Below, one piece after another: positions 18,865-28,748 of a DNA stretch of 64,000 nt. The position numbers were made by a program, and so were the translations under genes. Within the stretch, counting starts at the first letter, position 1. Every line of letters starts with the position of its first letter. The DNA is from Paracoccaceae bacterium (lineage in GTDB: Bacteria; Pseudomonadota; Alphaproteobacteria; Rhodobacterales; Rhodobacteraceae): assembly GCA_030148225.1 (NCBI GenBank), contig JASBTX010000018.1, positions 62,001 through 126,000 of the forward strand, given 5' to 3'. A model generated the notes under the pieces. It made no database searches. It saw nothing but the letters and a program-made list of their open reading frames with translations, and was not told the DNA's origin.

Positions 18865-19473
18865 ATGCTGATCAAGAAGCTTATTCTGGGGGTCGCTATG
18901 ATGGCGGGGCTGAGTGCCTGCGCTACGACGGATGTTCCATCTCGGCTGGCGCCGGTCGAGACGGCAACAATTCTGAAAACACAATCCGCTGACTGGAATG
19001 TTCAGGATGTGCGGGTCAATGTCTCGCGTGATCTCAAGGTCTCCGAGGCCAATGTCTATTACCCGATCGCCGATATTGTCTGGCGGGGTGACGAATTTGG
19101 CGACCGCTATGCGCAGGTTGGTGAAATCGTGCGTCGCGGGATCTCTGCCGGGGTCTATCATATGGCCGGGCCGCGCGATGTCATTATCGAGATCGACGTG
19201 AAACGCTTTCACGCGGTCACCGAGAAGGCCCAGATTTCCATCGGTGGCATTCACGATATCAATTTCATGCTGACGGTGCGCGACGCCGCAACCGGTCAGG
19301 CGTTGACCGGGCCCAAGTTGATCAAGACTAACCTTAAGGCGCTGTCGGGTTATCCCGCGCTGATCGCGGATCGCGAGGGACGAGGTCAGAAATACCGGAT
19401 CATGGGCCATCTGCAGCAGCTTATCCGTGATGAGCTGGGCAACTACCCGGTCGATATGCAGGATCTGACCTGA
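18865..19473 (+). CDS. Putative outer-membrane lipoprotein of unknown function
   Basis: This 202-residue protein has a lipoprotein signal (MLIKKLILGVAMMAGLSAC) with lipobox LSAC, Cys at residue 19. The mature part is a predicted mixed alpha/beta domain with IADIVWRGDEFGDRY and VIIEIDVKRFHAVTEKAQ and no motif I can name. Homologues seem common in Rhodobacteraceae, from memory. AAAGGAT lies about 7 bases before ATG 18865. It is divergent from edd and alone in its transcription unit, with the next gene 47 bases downstream. Confidence 0.8.
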   Translation: MLIKKLILGVAMMAGLSACATTDVPSRLAPVETATILKTQSADWNVQDVRVNVSRDLKVSEANVYYPIADIVWRGDEFGDRYAQVGEIVRRGISAGVYHMAGPRDVIIEIDVKRFHAVTEKAQISIGGIHDINFMLTVRDAATGQALTGPKLIKTNLKALSGYPALIADREGRGQKYRIMGHLQQLIRDELGNYPVDMQDLT

Positions 19474-19520
19474 TCATCAGCGGCCTTTCACAAGATTGAA
19501 AACAGCGATAAGGGGACGGC

Positions 19521-20717
19521 ATGACGCCGTCCCCTTTGCCTGTTGTTCGCCTGCGCCCCGGCGCGGATGCCCGGAAAATCCGCTTTGGCGCGCCCTGGGT
19601 CTATACCAATGAAATCGTCACCGACCGGCGGACCAAAGCCATCACACCGGGTGCTGTGGCGCGGCTCCAGGACAAGGATCGCGCCGATATCGCGCTGATT
19701 GCGGTCAATCCCGGCTCGCGCATCTTTGGGCGTGTCCTTGATCGTGACTGCACCCAACAGATAGATCGCGCATGGATCGCGGCGCGGCTGCGCGTGGCGC
19801 TGGCCCACCGCGACCACATGTATGCCGATCCTTATTACCGTCTGATCCATGCCGAGGCCGATGGTCTGCCCGGCGTGGTGATCGACCGGTTCGGCGATAT
19901 CGCCGTCCTTCAGCCCAATGCCGCCTGGGCCGAGCGTCTGGCCCCCGAATTCGCCGGGGCGCTGAACGCGCTTGGCATGACACATGTCCTCAAGAATGCC
20001 AGCGGTCGTACCCGCAAGCTCGAAGGGTTGGACGACATATCCCACATGCTGACAGGCCGGATCGATGGCCTGATCCCCGTGCCGATGAACGGGGCCAGCT
20101 ATTGCGCCGATCTGCTGGAAGGTCAGAAAACCGGGTTGTTTTTCGACCAGCGCCCGAACCACGCCTTTGCGGCCGGTCTGGCCAGGGGGGGCAGGGTGCT
20201 GGACGTGTTTTCGCATATTGGCGGGTTTTCACACGCGGCACTGGCGGCGGGTGCGGCCCATGCAACCGCGCTCGACAGCTCTGCCGCTGCGCTGGAACTG
20301 GCCATTCGGGGCGCATCGGCCAGTGGACATGCTGACAGTTTTGCCACGCTGAAGGGTGATGCATTTGCGGAAATGGAATGGCTGGGCGGTGCGGGGCAGC
20401 GTTTCGATATGGTGGTGGCCGATCCGCCGGCATTCGCGCCCGGGAAATCCGCGCTCGAGGCCGGATTGCGGGCCTATGAGCGCACGGCCCGGCTGGCGGC
20501 GCGACTGGTCGAGACGGGTGGCTATCTGGTATTGTGTTCCTGCTCGCACGCGGCGGATTTGCAGAAATTCCGCGCCAGCACCCTCAGAGGGATCGGTCGT
20601 GCCGGGCGTCAGGTCCAGCTGATCCATACGGGCTTTGCCGGGCCGGATCACCCGCAGCACCCCGCACTGGCCGAGAGCGGCTATCTCAAGGCGCTGTTTT
20701 TCCGCGTGCTGTCGTGA
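19521..20717 (+). CDS. Class I SAM-dependent rRNA methyltransferase, RlmI-like
   Basis: The 398-residue protein has an N-terminal PUA domain (about 1-75, with GAPWVYTNEIV), then a middle RlmI-type segment and a Rossmann methyltransferase: RVLDVFSHIGGFSHAAL (cofactor site), VVADPPAFAPGK (DPP motif) and YLVLCSCSHA with a catalytic-type Cys. RlmI makes 5-methylcytidine in 23S rRNA in E. coli; the exact position here is unproved. ATG 19521 follows AAGGGGACGGC. It overlaps the PIN gene as GTGA. Confidence 0.9.
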   Translation: MTPSPLPVVRLRPGADARKIRFGAPWVYTNEIVTDRRTKAITPGAVARLQDKDRADIALIAVNPGSRIFGRVLDRDCTQQIDRAWIAARLRVALAHRDHMYADPYYRLIHAEADGLPGVVIDRFGDIAVLQPNAAWAERLAPEFAGALNALGMTHVLKNASGRTRKLEGLDDISHMLTGRIDGLIPVPMNGASYCADLLEGQKTGLFFDQRPNHAFAAGLARGGRVLDVFSHIGGFSHAALAAGAAHATALDSSAAALELAIRGASASGHADSFATLKGDAFAEMEWLGGAGQRFDMVVADPPAFAPGKSALEAGLRAYERTARLAARLVETGGYLVLCSCSHAADLQKFRASTLRGIGRAGRQVQLIHTGFAGPDHPQHPALAESGYLKALFFRVLS

Positions 20718-21256
20718 AGGTCTGCCTCGACGCCTGCGTCCTTTATCCCACGGTCATGCGCGATATCCTGATCGGCGTGGCCCGGGCAGGGTATTTTCGC
20801 CCGGTCTGGTCGGCTCGCATCCTCGAGGAATGGGTGCGCGCAACGGCGCGCTTCGGGCCTGTTGCGGAAATGCAGGCGCGGGGTGCATCGGCCACGCTGC
20901 GCGCTGCATTCCCTGCCGCGATGACACCGCCCCATCCGGGGATCGAGGGGCGGCTGCATCTGCCCGACCCGAACGATCTGCATGTTCTGGCGACCGCCAT
21001 TGCCGCGTCTGCCGATATCCTGCTCACGCTGAACGCGCGCGATTTTCCGGGTGCCTATCTGCGGGGTGAGGGGGTGACCCGGCGCGATCCCGACGGGTTT
21101 CTATGGGAATGCTGGAGCCATGCGCCCGAAGAGGTCGCCGAAATTGTCGCCACCGTACATGCAGAGGCGGGCAGCCGGGACGGGCAGGTGCGTGACCTGC
21201 GGGCCTTTCTCAAACGTGCGCGGCTGCCGAAACTGGGCAAGGCACTGGCGTCCTGA
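20714..21256 (+). CDS. PIN domain protein
   Basis: GTG 20714 lies in a GTGA overlap with the methyltransferase, giving 180 residues. The PIN acidic residues are in VCLDACVLYP (first Asp), EEWVRA, LPDPNDLHVLATAI and TLNARDFPG, matching a metal-dependent RNase fold. There is no antitoxin gene beside it, and the coupling to an rRNA methyltransferase suggests RNA processing rather than a toxin-antitoxin pair. The last 45 residues form an extra helical tail. It ends two bases from the convergent M48 gene stop. Confidence 0.85.
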   Translation: MKVCLDACVLYPTVMRDILIGVARAGYFRPVWSARILEEWVRATARFGPVAEMQARGASATLRAAFPAAMTPPHPGIEGRLHLPDPNDLHVLATAIAASADILLTLNARDFPGAYLRGEGVTRRDPDGFLWECWSHAPEEVAEIVATVHAEAGSRDGQVRDLRAFLKRARLPKLGKALAS

Positions 21257-21258
21257 AC

Positions 21259-21954
21259 CTAGCTACCGGCCGAAGCCGCCCATCGCGTCTCCAACGCCTC
21301 GATGGCGGCAACGCGCTCTGCCGTTTTCGGATGACTGAGGAGCCATGCGGGCGTGGCCGCCCCATTTGCACCGGTCAGCTTTTCAAGTTTGCGAAACAGG
21401 GTTTTCTGCGGCCCGGTGCCAATCCCCGCCTTGGTCAGCAGCGCCGAGGCATAGGCATCGGCCTCATATTCATCCTGCCGCGACAGCCGTGCCGCCAGCA
21501 ACGAAGTCAGCGCATTGGCCAGAAACACGCCCACACCGGGCAAAAACCGGTTGAGGATCATCGCAAGCGCGGTGCGCATGGCGTTCTGCCCCGAGAAATC
21601 GATCATCCTTTTGCGCGAATGGCCCAGGGCGACATGGCCCAGTTCATGTGCGATCACGCTGGCCATCTCCTCGGCCGAAACCTCACCGGCACGATATTTG
21701 CGGAAAAAGCCGCGGGTGATAAAGATCCGGCCGTCCGGTGCGGCAAGGCCGTTGACGGGGTCAATCTCGTAGATATGGACACGAATCCGGTCGATCTCCA
21801 GCGCTTGTGCCAGTTCGCGCATGAGATGGATCAGGATCGGATCGGCCAGTTCGGTTGATTTTTCGTCCAGTTCACGCGACGTGCGCCATGCCGAAAAGCG
21901 GTACATGGCGATGCCGTAGAGCACGGCCAGCAGCAGGGGGGTCAGTTTGAACAT
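21259..21954 (-). CDS. M48 family metalloprotease
   Basis: The 231-residue protein has one N-terminal membrane segment (LTPLLLAVLYGIAMY), then a zinc-protease domain with HELGHVALGHS (HEXXH) and a third ligand Glu in SRQDEYEADAYAS. It is shorter than HtpX and lacks TPR repeats, so it is a minimal M48 protease, probably facing the periplasm or the cytoplasmic membrane. It shares its strand with the VWA gene upstream (51 bases apart). Confidence 0.9.
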   Translation of the reverse strand: MFKLTPLLLAVLYGIAMYRFSAWRTSRELDEKSTELADPILIHLMRELAQALEIDRIRVHIYEIDPVNGLAAPDGRIFITRGFFRKYRAGEVSAEEMASVIAHELGHVALGHSRKRMIDFSGQNAMRTALAMILNRFLPGVGVFLANALTSLLAARLSRQDEYEADAYASALLTKAGIGTGPQKTLFRKLEKLTGANGAATPAWLLSHPKTAERVAAIEALETRWAASAGS

Positions 21955-22004
21955 GGCCCCTCATATATGGGCTGAAACGACGGAATTGCCAGTCCCTGTT
22001 CAGG

Positions 22005-23189
22005 CTAGCGCCCCAGTTCCTTCATCGCCGCCTCGATCCCCGACAGCGTCAGCGGAAACATCTGCCCGTCAAACAGTTCGGAAATCATCGCGATAGACTG
22101 CGTATAGGGCCAGTATTTCTCGGCCATGGGGTTCAGCCACACCGATTGCGGCCACTGGCGGCGGACACGATCCAGCCAGACTTGCCCGGCCTCTTCGTTC
22201 CAATGCTCGTTGGCGCCGCCGGGGAATGCGATTTCGTAGGGGGACATCGCGGCGTCACCGACAAAAATGCATTTATAGTCGCTGCCATAGGTGTTTAGAA
22301 TCTCCCATGTCGGGGTCTGTTCGCGCCAGCGCCGCTGATTGTCCTTCCAGACACCTTCGTAAAGGCAGTTATGAAAATAGAAATATTCCAGCGATTTGAA
22401 CTCGCTGCGCGCGGCTGAGAACAGCTCTTCGACCACGCGAATATAGGGGTCCATCGACCCGCCCACATCCAGAAACAACAGGACATTGACCGCGTTGCGC
22501 CGCTCGGGGCGGGTTCTGACATCAAGATAGCCCTGCTCGGCGGTGGCGCGGATGGTGCCGTTCAGGTCCAGCTCCTGCTCGGCACCGTCGCGTGCCCAGT
22601 TCCTGAGCCGTTTGAGCGCGACCTTGATGTTGCGGGTGCCCAGTTCGACGCTGTCATCGAAATCGCGGAACTGGCGCTTATCCCAGACCTTGACCGCCCG
22701 CTGATGGCGGCTTTCGCTTTGGCCGATGCGCACCCCTTCGGGATTAAAGCCATAGGCCCCAAAGGGCGAGGTGCCCGCCGTGCCGATCCACTTGCTGCCG
22801 CCCTGATGGCGGCCCTGCTGTTCCTTCAGCCGCTCTTTGAGTGTCTCCATCAGCTTGTCAAAGCCACCCAGCGCCTCGATCTCGGCCATCTCCTCGGGGC
22901 TCAGATGCTTTTCGGCCAGTTTTTCCAGCCACTCGCCCGGCAGATCGATCGCCTCGAGCACTTCTTCGCCCGAAATCGCCTCCAGCCCCTCGAAACTGGC
23001 CGAGAACACCTGATCGAAACGGTCCAGATGCCGCTCATCCTTGACCATGGCGCTGCGGGCCAGGAAATAGAACCCTTCGATGTCATAGATCACGATCTCG
23101 CGGCTCAGCGCCTCGAGAAATGTCAGGTACTCCCTGAGCGACACAGGAAGTCCCGCCTGCCGAAGCCCCTGATAGAACGGAAGAAACAT
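22005..23189 (-). CDS. VWA domain protein, CoxE-like
   Basis: This 394-residue protein has a helical N-terminal half and a C-terminal von Willebrand A domain. The metal site is LFLDVGGSMDPYI, DxGxS rather than the standard DxSxS. This CoxE-like type usually works with a MoxR AAA ATPase, and such an ATPase is encoded 2 kb away (25296-26150) on the same strand. Pairs of this sort assemble or insert metal into enzymes. The target is unknown. It lies 10 bases after a 52-residue membrane protein gene. Confidence 0.9.
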   Translation of the reverse strand: MFLPFYQGLRQAGLPVSLREYLTFLEALSREIVIYDIEGFYFLARSAMVKDERHLDRFDQVFSASFEGLEAISGEEVLEAIDLPGEWLEKLAEKHLSPEEMAEIEALGGFDKLMETLKERLKEQQGRHQGGSKWIGTAGTSPFGAYGFNPEGVRIGQSESRHQRAVKVWDKRQFRDFDDSVELGTRNIKVALKRLRNWARDGAEQELDLNGTIRATAEQGYLDVRTRPERRNAVNVLLFLDVGGSMDPYIRVVEELFSAARSEFKSLEYFYFHNCLYEGVWKDNQRRWREQTPTWEILNTYGSDYKCIFVGDAAMSPYEIAFPGGANEHWNEEAGQVWLDRVRRQWPQSVWLNPMAEKYWPYTQSIAMISELFDGQMFPLTLSGIEAAMKELGR

Positions 23190-23198
23190 GAAGCGAAG

Positions 23199-23357
23199 TT
23201 AGCGCGCCATCACAATGGTGACAACGACGCCGATCAGCCCGTAAATCAGGGCATAGACGGCGGCGTACTGAAGCATGTCCAGCTTGTTGCCGCCACGCCG
23301 TTTCGCGCTGAACGCGCCATATGCTGCCCCCAAGATAAGCGCTGCGATGATAATCAT
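23199..23357 (-). CDS. Small membrane protein, 52 residues
   Basis: ATG 23355-23357 to TAA 23199-23201 encodes a 52-residue protein with two hydrophobic helices (residues 2-15 and 32-51) and a short basic loop (SAKRRGGNKLDM) between them. It lies 5 bases after the DUF2927 gene and 10 bases before the VWA gene, all on the minus strand, so it is likely part of one operon. GC-rich codon use is like its neighbours. Similar tiny proteins in Rhodobacteraceae are sometimes mislabelled as apolipoprotein acyltransferase, from memory. The function is unknown. Confidence 0.7.
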   Translation of the reverse strand: MIIIAALILGAAYGAFSAKRRGGNKLDMLQYAAVYALIYGLIGVVVTIVMAR

Positions 23358-23361
23358 CTGA

Positions 23362-24723
23362 TCAGAGTGGTCCCTTGCGTGGTGTCAGGGCGGCGATCTC
23401 GGCAAGCCGGGCCCGCACATCCCTGTCGGAGCCAAACCCATAACGCGCCCATCCCAGGCTGTCGATGCGCAGCGCGCTGGCTGCGTCACTTTTGCCCTGC
23501 AGCGCCAGCGCCTCGGCCTTGAGCATCATCAGGCTCGCCAGAAGTGCGGCGTTTTCGGATATGCGCGCCGCGGATATATTTGCATCGACAATCCCGATCA
23601 CCGCATCGGCATTGCCCGACGAGAGTGCGAATGCCGCCATCTGCATCGCGACATGGGCGGCCTGTACCGTCTCGCTGCCCATGGACTGATAGAAACTTGC
23701 CGCCTGCATATACGAGGCCAGCGCCAGATCGGGATCAGTTGCCATGCTCATGCGGCCAAGGATGAAGAGGCTGAAGGCCGTACGCCCGTCGCGCCAGTTG
23801 GCACCATTGGCGATTTCCACCGCGCGCTTGGCCGATTTCAGCCGCAACTCGTCCGAGGCCTTGGGACCCAGCGCGGTTTCAACCGCCCGCGACCACGCGC
23901 GGGGGGTCGGGGTCTGCATGCTGGCGCGGATATTCTGACCGCCGGGGTTCAGCCTGCTCAGAATGGCGGGCAGGCGCGCCGCGACCTCGTCGCGGGTCAT
24001 GCCGTTTTTCAGCGACGGGTCGTAATAGGCCCTAAGGACCAGCATATCGAAACCCGTCAGAACAGTGTGGAAATTGTCGTCGTTAAACACCGAATCCGAC
24101 AGACGATAGAGATCGTTAAGCGGCCCCAGCGCCTGCGCCGTTTCCTCGTGCAGGCAATCGCGGATTTCCTGCGGGCTGACATCGCCGGGGATGAATATCG
24201 TCACACGCTCGCGCTTTTCCAGCGATGCCCAGTCGGTCTTGGCCGTCCGGCGGCTGCGGCGGAACTCGCTCCAGTTCTGGACGCGCGGCACCACGAAACA
24301 GGCGGCCTGCGGCACGATGGCCTGCATGGTGGCGCGGGGCAGGGTTTCGATCAGGATATTCACCGTTTCACCCTGTCGGGCGCGGCGGATATCGATCCCG
24401 GCCTCCCGTTGCAGCCGACCGATAAGGCCATCCAGATCGCGTGTCAGGCTGGCCGGGGCACCGCGGGTCGTCGCGATGCGGATCGGCCCCTCGAATCTGG
24501 TGAATCTTTCCAGCTCTCGACCCGATTCCATCTGAAAGGACAGGTCCAGGAAATCGCGCGCGATATCGGCATTGGCGCGCGGTCCGACGCGCTGTGGCTT
24601 CGAGATGAAAACCTTCATCGGGGGCAGGGTGGTCTGCGTGGCAACTGCACGTTCGGCGACCGGATTTACCGGCACCGCACAACCGGCCAGGGCCAGCATC
24701 ATCGGGAAAATATATTTCTTCAT
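23362..24723 (-). CDS. DUF2927 lipoprotein
   Basis: This 453-residue protein has a lipoprotein signal (MKKYIFPMMLALAGC). DUF2927 lies in the middle (about residues 55-260), with FTRFEGPIRIAT, CLHEETAQALGPLNDLYRLSDSVFND, and LRAYYDPSLKNGM. The CLHEE(T/I)xQ stretch looks protease-like (HE pair) but I see no full HEXXH. The C-terminal third is helical, TPR-like. It overlaps the upstream GNAT by 4 bases and sits between the VWA and MoxR genes, so it may belong to the same maturation system. Confidence 0.85.
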   Translation of the reverse strand: MKKYIFPMMLALAGCAVPVNPVAERAVATQTTLPPMKVFISKPQRVGPRANADIARDFLDLSFQMESGRELERFTRFEGPIRIATTRGAPASLTRDLDGLIGRLQREAGIDIRRARQGETVNILIETLPRATMQAIVPQAACFVVPRVQNWSEFRRSRRTAKTDWASLEKRERVTIFIPGDVSPQEIRDCLHEETAQALGPLNDLYRLSDSVFNDDNFHTVLTGFDMLVLRAYYDPSLKNGMTRDEVAARLPAILSRLNPGGQNIRASMQTPTPRAWSRAVETALGPKASDELRLKSAKRAVEIANGANWRDGRTAFSLFILGRMSMATDPDLALASYMQAASFYQSMGSETVQAAHVAMQMAAFALSSGNADAVIGIVDANISAARISENAALLASLMMLKAEALALQGKSDAASALRIDSLGWARYGFGSDRDVRARLAEIAALTPRKGPL

Positions 24724-25190
24724 TCAGTCGGTCTTCGATACATCACAAACGGCGTCAGCCCGGCGACCCTATCATAGAGTTGCCGCGCCGTCGTGTTAAA
24801 TTCCTGCGTAAGCCAGTAAACACCCGGTGTGCCGTTCTCATCCGCCCGGGCGTACACCGCCTCGATCAGGGCCCTGCCAATCCCCGTTCCGCGTACGGCG
24901 GGGATGGCGTAAAGGTCCTGCAGGTAGCAGACATTCTCGACCCGCCAGCAATGGCGATGAAAGAGATAGTGAACGAGGCCTACGGGTTTTCCGTCCAGCA
25001 ATGCCAAAAGGCCGTGAAACTCGTGCGGATCATCCGACAAGAGCCGCGCAAAGTTTGTATCATAGACCTCTGGCGCAACGGAAAACTCGTAAAATGAGAG
25101 ATATGCCGACCAAAGTGACGCCCAGTCAGACTTATCGTCCTGCCCGACAGCACGGATAACAAGATGTGCGGGCGCACCGGTCATTGGCAT
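24720..25190 (-). CDS. GNAT family N-acetyltransferase
   Basis: The 156-residue protein covers a single GNAT domain: IRAVGQDDKSDWASLWSAYL, the acetyl-CoA site YLQDLYAIPAVRGTGIGRALIEAVY, then GVYWLTQEFNTTARQLYDRVAG. The R-x-x-G-x-G/A turn is intact (RGTGIG). The N-terminal WxxLWxxYLxFY pattern is typical of a GNAT group with small-molecule substrates. It overlaps the DUF2927 gene by 4 bases. The substrate is unknown. Confidence 0.88.
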   Translation of the reverse strand: MPMTGAPAHLVIRAVGQDDKSDWASLWSAYLSFYEFSVAPEVYDTNFARLLSDDPHEFHGLLALLDGKPVGLVHYLFHRHCWRVENVCYLQDLYAIPAVRGTGIGRALIEAVYARADENGTPGVYWLTQEFNTTARQLYDRVAGLTPFVMYRRPTE

Positions 25191-25295
25191 ATCTCTCGTT
25201 ACTCGTTACTGCCCATCTGCCTAGCGGGAAATAATGTTGGAATTGGGGCTCATTTGTTGAATTTCTGTGCATAATTCGCGGCTGGGCCGCGCGCT

Positions 25296-26150
<855 letters not shown>

Positions 26151-26311
26151 ATCAATCGCCTGCGCGACATAATCACTTTTGTCATTCGCGGCAACACAAT
26201 CGCGTTCCCCTAGTGACAATGGATCGCGATCAGGCTAGGTCAGGCGCAATCTCCGGGACGTTGCGGGCCATGTGAGTCGCAAAGCCCGGAACAGAACAGA
26301 AGGGAAATACG

Positions 26312-26734
26312 ATGAAGGCAGAGGTTTTCCTTCCGGATGATTATCGTCCGGCTGAAGATGAACCCTTTATGAATGACCGCCAGCTCGAGTATTTTCGGCG
26401 CAAGCTCCTGACATGGAAAGAAGAGCTTCTGACCGGTTCCAAGGACACGATCGAGGGGCTGCAGGACGGCACGCGCAACATCCCCGATGTGGCTGACCGC
26501 GCCTCGGAAGAAACCGACAGGGCGCTGGAACTCAGGACCCGCGACCGCCAGCGCAAGCTGATATCAAAGATCGACGCGGCGCTGCGCCGGATCGACGAGG
26601 GCGAATATGGCTATTGCGACGAGACTGGTGAACCGATTTCACTCAAGCGGCTGAACGCACGCCCCATCGCAACCATGAGCCTCGAGGCGCAGAAGCGCCA
26701 TGAGCGCCGGGAAAAAGTGCATCGCGACGACTGA
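26312..26734 (+). CDS. dksA: DksA/TraR-family transcription factor with a one-cysteine finger
   Basis: The 140-residue protein has a long coiled coil whose tip carries DVADRA (Asp59, Asp62, Ala64), the DxxDxA motif that contacts RNA polymerase, then a C-terminal globular end YGYCDETGEPISLKRLNARP. Only one of the four zinc Cys remains (Cys102; Thr at the second place, no Cys pair later). DksA binds the polymerase secondary channel and works with ppGpp. Zinc-independent DksA proteins are known (P. aeruginosa DksA2, and a Rhodobacter sphaeroides homologue, from memory). ATG 26312 follows AGAAGGGAAATAC. It ends with a terminator at 26759-26788. Confidence 0.92.
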   Translation: MKAEVFLPDDYRPAEDEPFMNDRQLEYFRRKLLTWKEELLTGSKDTIEGLQDGTRNIPDVADRASEETDRALELRTRDRQRKLISKIDAALRRIDEGEYGYCDETGEPISLKRLNARPIATMSLEAQKRHERREKVHRDD

Positions 26735-26758
26735 TGCCGCGCGGAACAGACAGAACAG

Positions 26759-26788
26759 GGCGTCGGGGACATCTCTGGCGCCTTTTTT
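26759..26788 (+). terminator. Rho-independent terminator after dksA
   Basis: GGCGTC (26759-26764) pairs with GGCGCC (26777-26782, one G-U pair) around a 12-base loop, followed by six T. It ends only 9 bases before the start of the FAD monooxygenase gene. Confidence 0.65.
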
Positions 26789-26797
26789 CTGGCCGAA

Positions 26798-27979
26798 ATG
26801 GTCACTGATCCGCAAATCACGGTGCTTGGCGGCGGGATTGCCGGGCTGGCCATGTCCATTGCCGCGTCCCGGCGCGGATTTTCCGTTGAACTGATCGAAC
26901 AGGCAGCTGAACCCGGCGATGTCGGCGCCGGTATCCAGATCAGCCCCAATGGTGCCGCCGTTCTGGCAGGTTTCGGGCTGCAGGATCAGATGCTTAAGCG
27001 TTCAGTGACCGGGCAGGGTGTCCAACTGAGAGAATTCAGTGCAGGCCATCCCGTCACCCGCCTGAACTTTTCAAAATACAACCATCGTTATGGATTTCAC
27101 TTTTTTCACCGGGCCGATCTGGTCGCGCTTCTGGCGGGCGAGGCGCATCGCTCGGGCGTGAATCTGCGCTACGGCGAACGCATCACCGGTGTGACGTCGG
27201 ATAAAAACGGGATCGTGCTCACCTCGCATCGCGGAGATTTCAGGCCACGAACTCTGGTTGCGGCGGACGGCATCCATTCGATCATGCGGCCCCTTATCGA
27301 TCCGGCCGCCAGAGCGCCGGAGTTTGCCCGGCAGGTTGCCTGGCGCGCCGTCATCCCCAATACGCTGGGCAATGCGGGTATTGCAGAGCTGCATATGGGC
27401 CCCGGCAGGCATCTGGTGCATTACCCACTCAGGGACGGGCATTATCGCAATATCGTCGCGGTCGAGGAACGCGCGATCTGGATGGCCGATGGTTGGGATC
27501 ATCCCGAGGACCCAGAGATGCTCAGGCAGGCATTTCGTGATTTCGGAGGTTCGGTTCCCAACCTCTTGAAAAGCATACATCATGTGAATATCTGGGGCCT
27601 GCATAAATACCCCGTGCCGGATCGCTGGCATCGCGAAAATGCCGTACTGATCGGCGACGCGGCCCACCCGACGCTGCCCTTTCTCGCCCAGGGGGCCAAT
27701 ATGGGGCTGGAGGATGCATGGACGCTTGCCGCCCTGTTGTCGGCGCACGAATTATCAGTGGCATTTCAGAAGTTTAGCGAAGAACGTCAAAGCAGGTGCC
27801 GCGCCATTGTCGATGCGGCAACAAAAAACGGCGGGTATTACCACATCAAGGATCCGGTTTTGCGCTTTTTCGCCCATTCAGGATTGAAAACCTTGGGCCG
27901 TATGGCGCCGGATATGGCGATGAAACGGTTTGGCTGGGTCTATAGCCATGACGTGACCCGCCGCTATCCTATGCTTTAA
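26798..27979 (+). CDS. FAD-dependent aromatic monooxygenase (salicylate or 3-hydroxybenzoate hydroxylase-like)
   Basis: This 393-residue flavoprotein has the FAD-binding fold VLGGGIAGLAMSIAASRRG (GxGxxG), a mid-region TLVAADGIHS (DG motif), and AVLIGDAAHPTLPFLAQGAN (GD motif), the standard set for PHBH-type hydroxylases. It resembles salicylate and 3-hydroxybenzoate 6-hydroxylases, but no ring-cleavage genes are nearby, so the substrate is open. ATG 26798 has no clear ribosome binding site and follows the dksA terminator immediately, so the message may have a very short leader. Its end overlaps the convergent xth gene by 11 bases. Confidence 0.88.
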   Translation: MVTDPQITVLGGGIAGLAMSIAASRRGFSVELIEQAAEPGDVGAGIQISPNGAAVLAGFGLQDQMLKRSVTGQGVQLREFSAGHPVTRLNFSKYNHRYGFHFFHRADLVALLAGEAHRSGVNLRYGERITGVTSDKNGIVLTSHRGDFRPRTLVAADGIHSIMRPLIDPAARAPEFARQVAWRAVIPNTLGNAGIAELHMGPGRHLVHYPLRDGHYRNIVAVEERAIWMADGWDHPEDPEMLRQAFRDFGGSVPNLLKSIHHVNIWGLHKYPVPDRWHRENAVLIGDAAHPTLPFLAQGANMGLEDAWTLAALLSAHELSVAFQKFSEERQSRCRAIVDAATKNGGYYHIKDPVLRFFAHSGLKTLGRMAPDMAMKRFGWVYSHDVTRRYPML

Positions 27980-28748
27980 GTTCGACCCATACAGGGACGT
28001 GATCGCTAGGTTTTTCGCGACCACGCATATGCGCATCAATCTGGCAATCGGCAAGCAGATCGGCACATTCCGGGCTCAGCAGGAAATGGTCGATGCGAAT
28101 CCCGTCATTACGCTCCCATGCGCCGCGCTGGAAATCCCAGAATGAATACTGTTCCGGCTGACCGCTGAAGACGCGGAAGGCATCGGTAAATCCCAGATGT
28201 TCGATCCGGCGATAGGCCGCGCGACTTGTTGGCAGGGCCAGGGCATCTTCATGCCACGCTTCTGGACGTTTTGCATCCAAATCTTGCGGAATTATATTGT
28301 AATCACCTGCCATTAGGGCAGGTTCTTCAAGTTCAAGAAGCACCTGCGCCCGGGCATGTAATCGTTCCATCCACGCGAGCTTGTAGTCATATTTCGGGCC
28401 CGGTACCGGATTGCCGTTTGGCAGGTAGAGGCCACAGACACGCACCGGCACCGCCCCCATCACGGTGGCTTCGATCCAGCGCGCCTGCGCATCATCCCCA
28501 TCCCCCGGCAGGCCACGGGTAACATCCTCCAGTGGCAGGCGGCTCAGGATCGCGACCCCGTTGAACGACTTCTGCCCATGAGTTTCGACGACATAGCCCA
28601 GATCTTCGAAATGCTGGCGGGGAAAGTTTTCGTCCTGCGACTTGATCTCCTGCAGCAGGACCACGTCCGGTTCGGCCTCTTTCAGCCATGCGGTCAGCGC
28701 CGGCAGGCGCGCCTTGATGCCATTAATGTTATAGGTCGCGATTTTCAT
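27969..28748 (-). CDS. xth: Exodeoxyribonuclease III
   Basis: The 259-residue protein is an ExoIII/APE1-type nuclease with NINGIKAR near the start, VLLQEIKSQDENFP (metal-binding Glu), GDYNIIPQDLD (Asp and Asn), and SDHVPVWVEL (catalytic His) at the end. It cuts DNA at abasic sites and removes 3' blocks in base excision repair. Length and motif spacing fit XthA. The 243 bases between its start and the ErpA-type gene hold no gene that I can see. Confidence 0.95.
   Translation of the reverse strand: MKIATYNINGIKARLPALTAWLKEAEPDVVLLQEIKSQDENFPRQHFEDLGYVVETHGQKSFNGVAILSRLPLEDVTRGLPGDGDDAQARWIEATVMGAVPVRVCGLYLPNGNPVPGPKYDYKLAWMERLHARAQVLLELEEPALMAGDYNIIPQDLDAKRPEAWHEDALALPTSRAAYRRIEHLGFTDAFRVFSGQPEQYSFWDFQRGAWERNDGIRIDHFLLSPECADLLADCQIDAHMRGREKPSDHVPVWVELKA

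Noticed and set aside
20714..21256. PIN protein as the toxin of a toxin-antitoxin pair
   Set aside because: No antitoxin-like gene is beside it; the neighbour is a translationally coupled rRNA methyltransferase.
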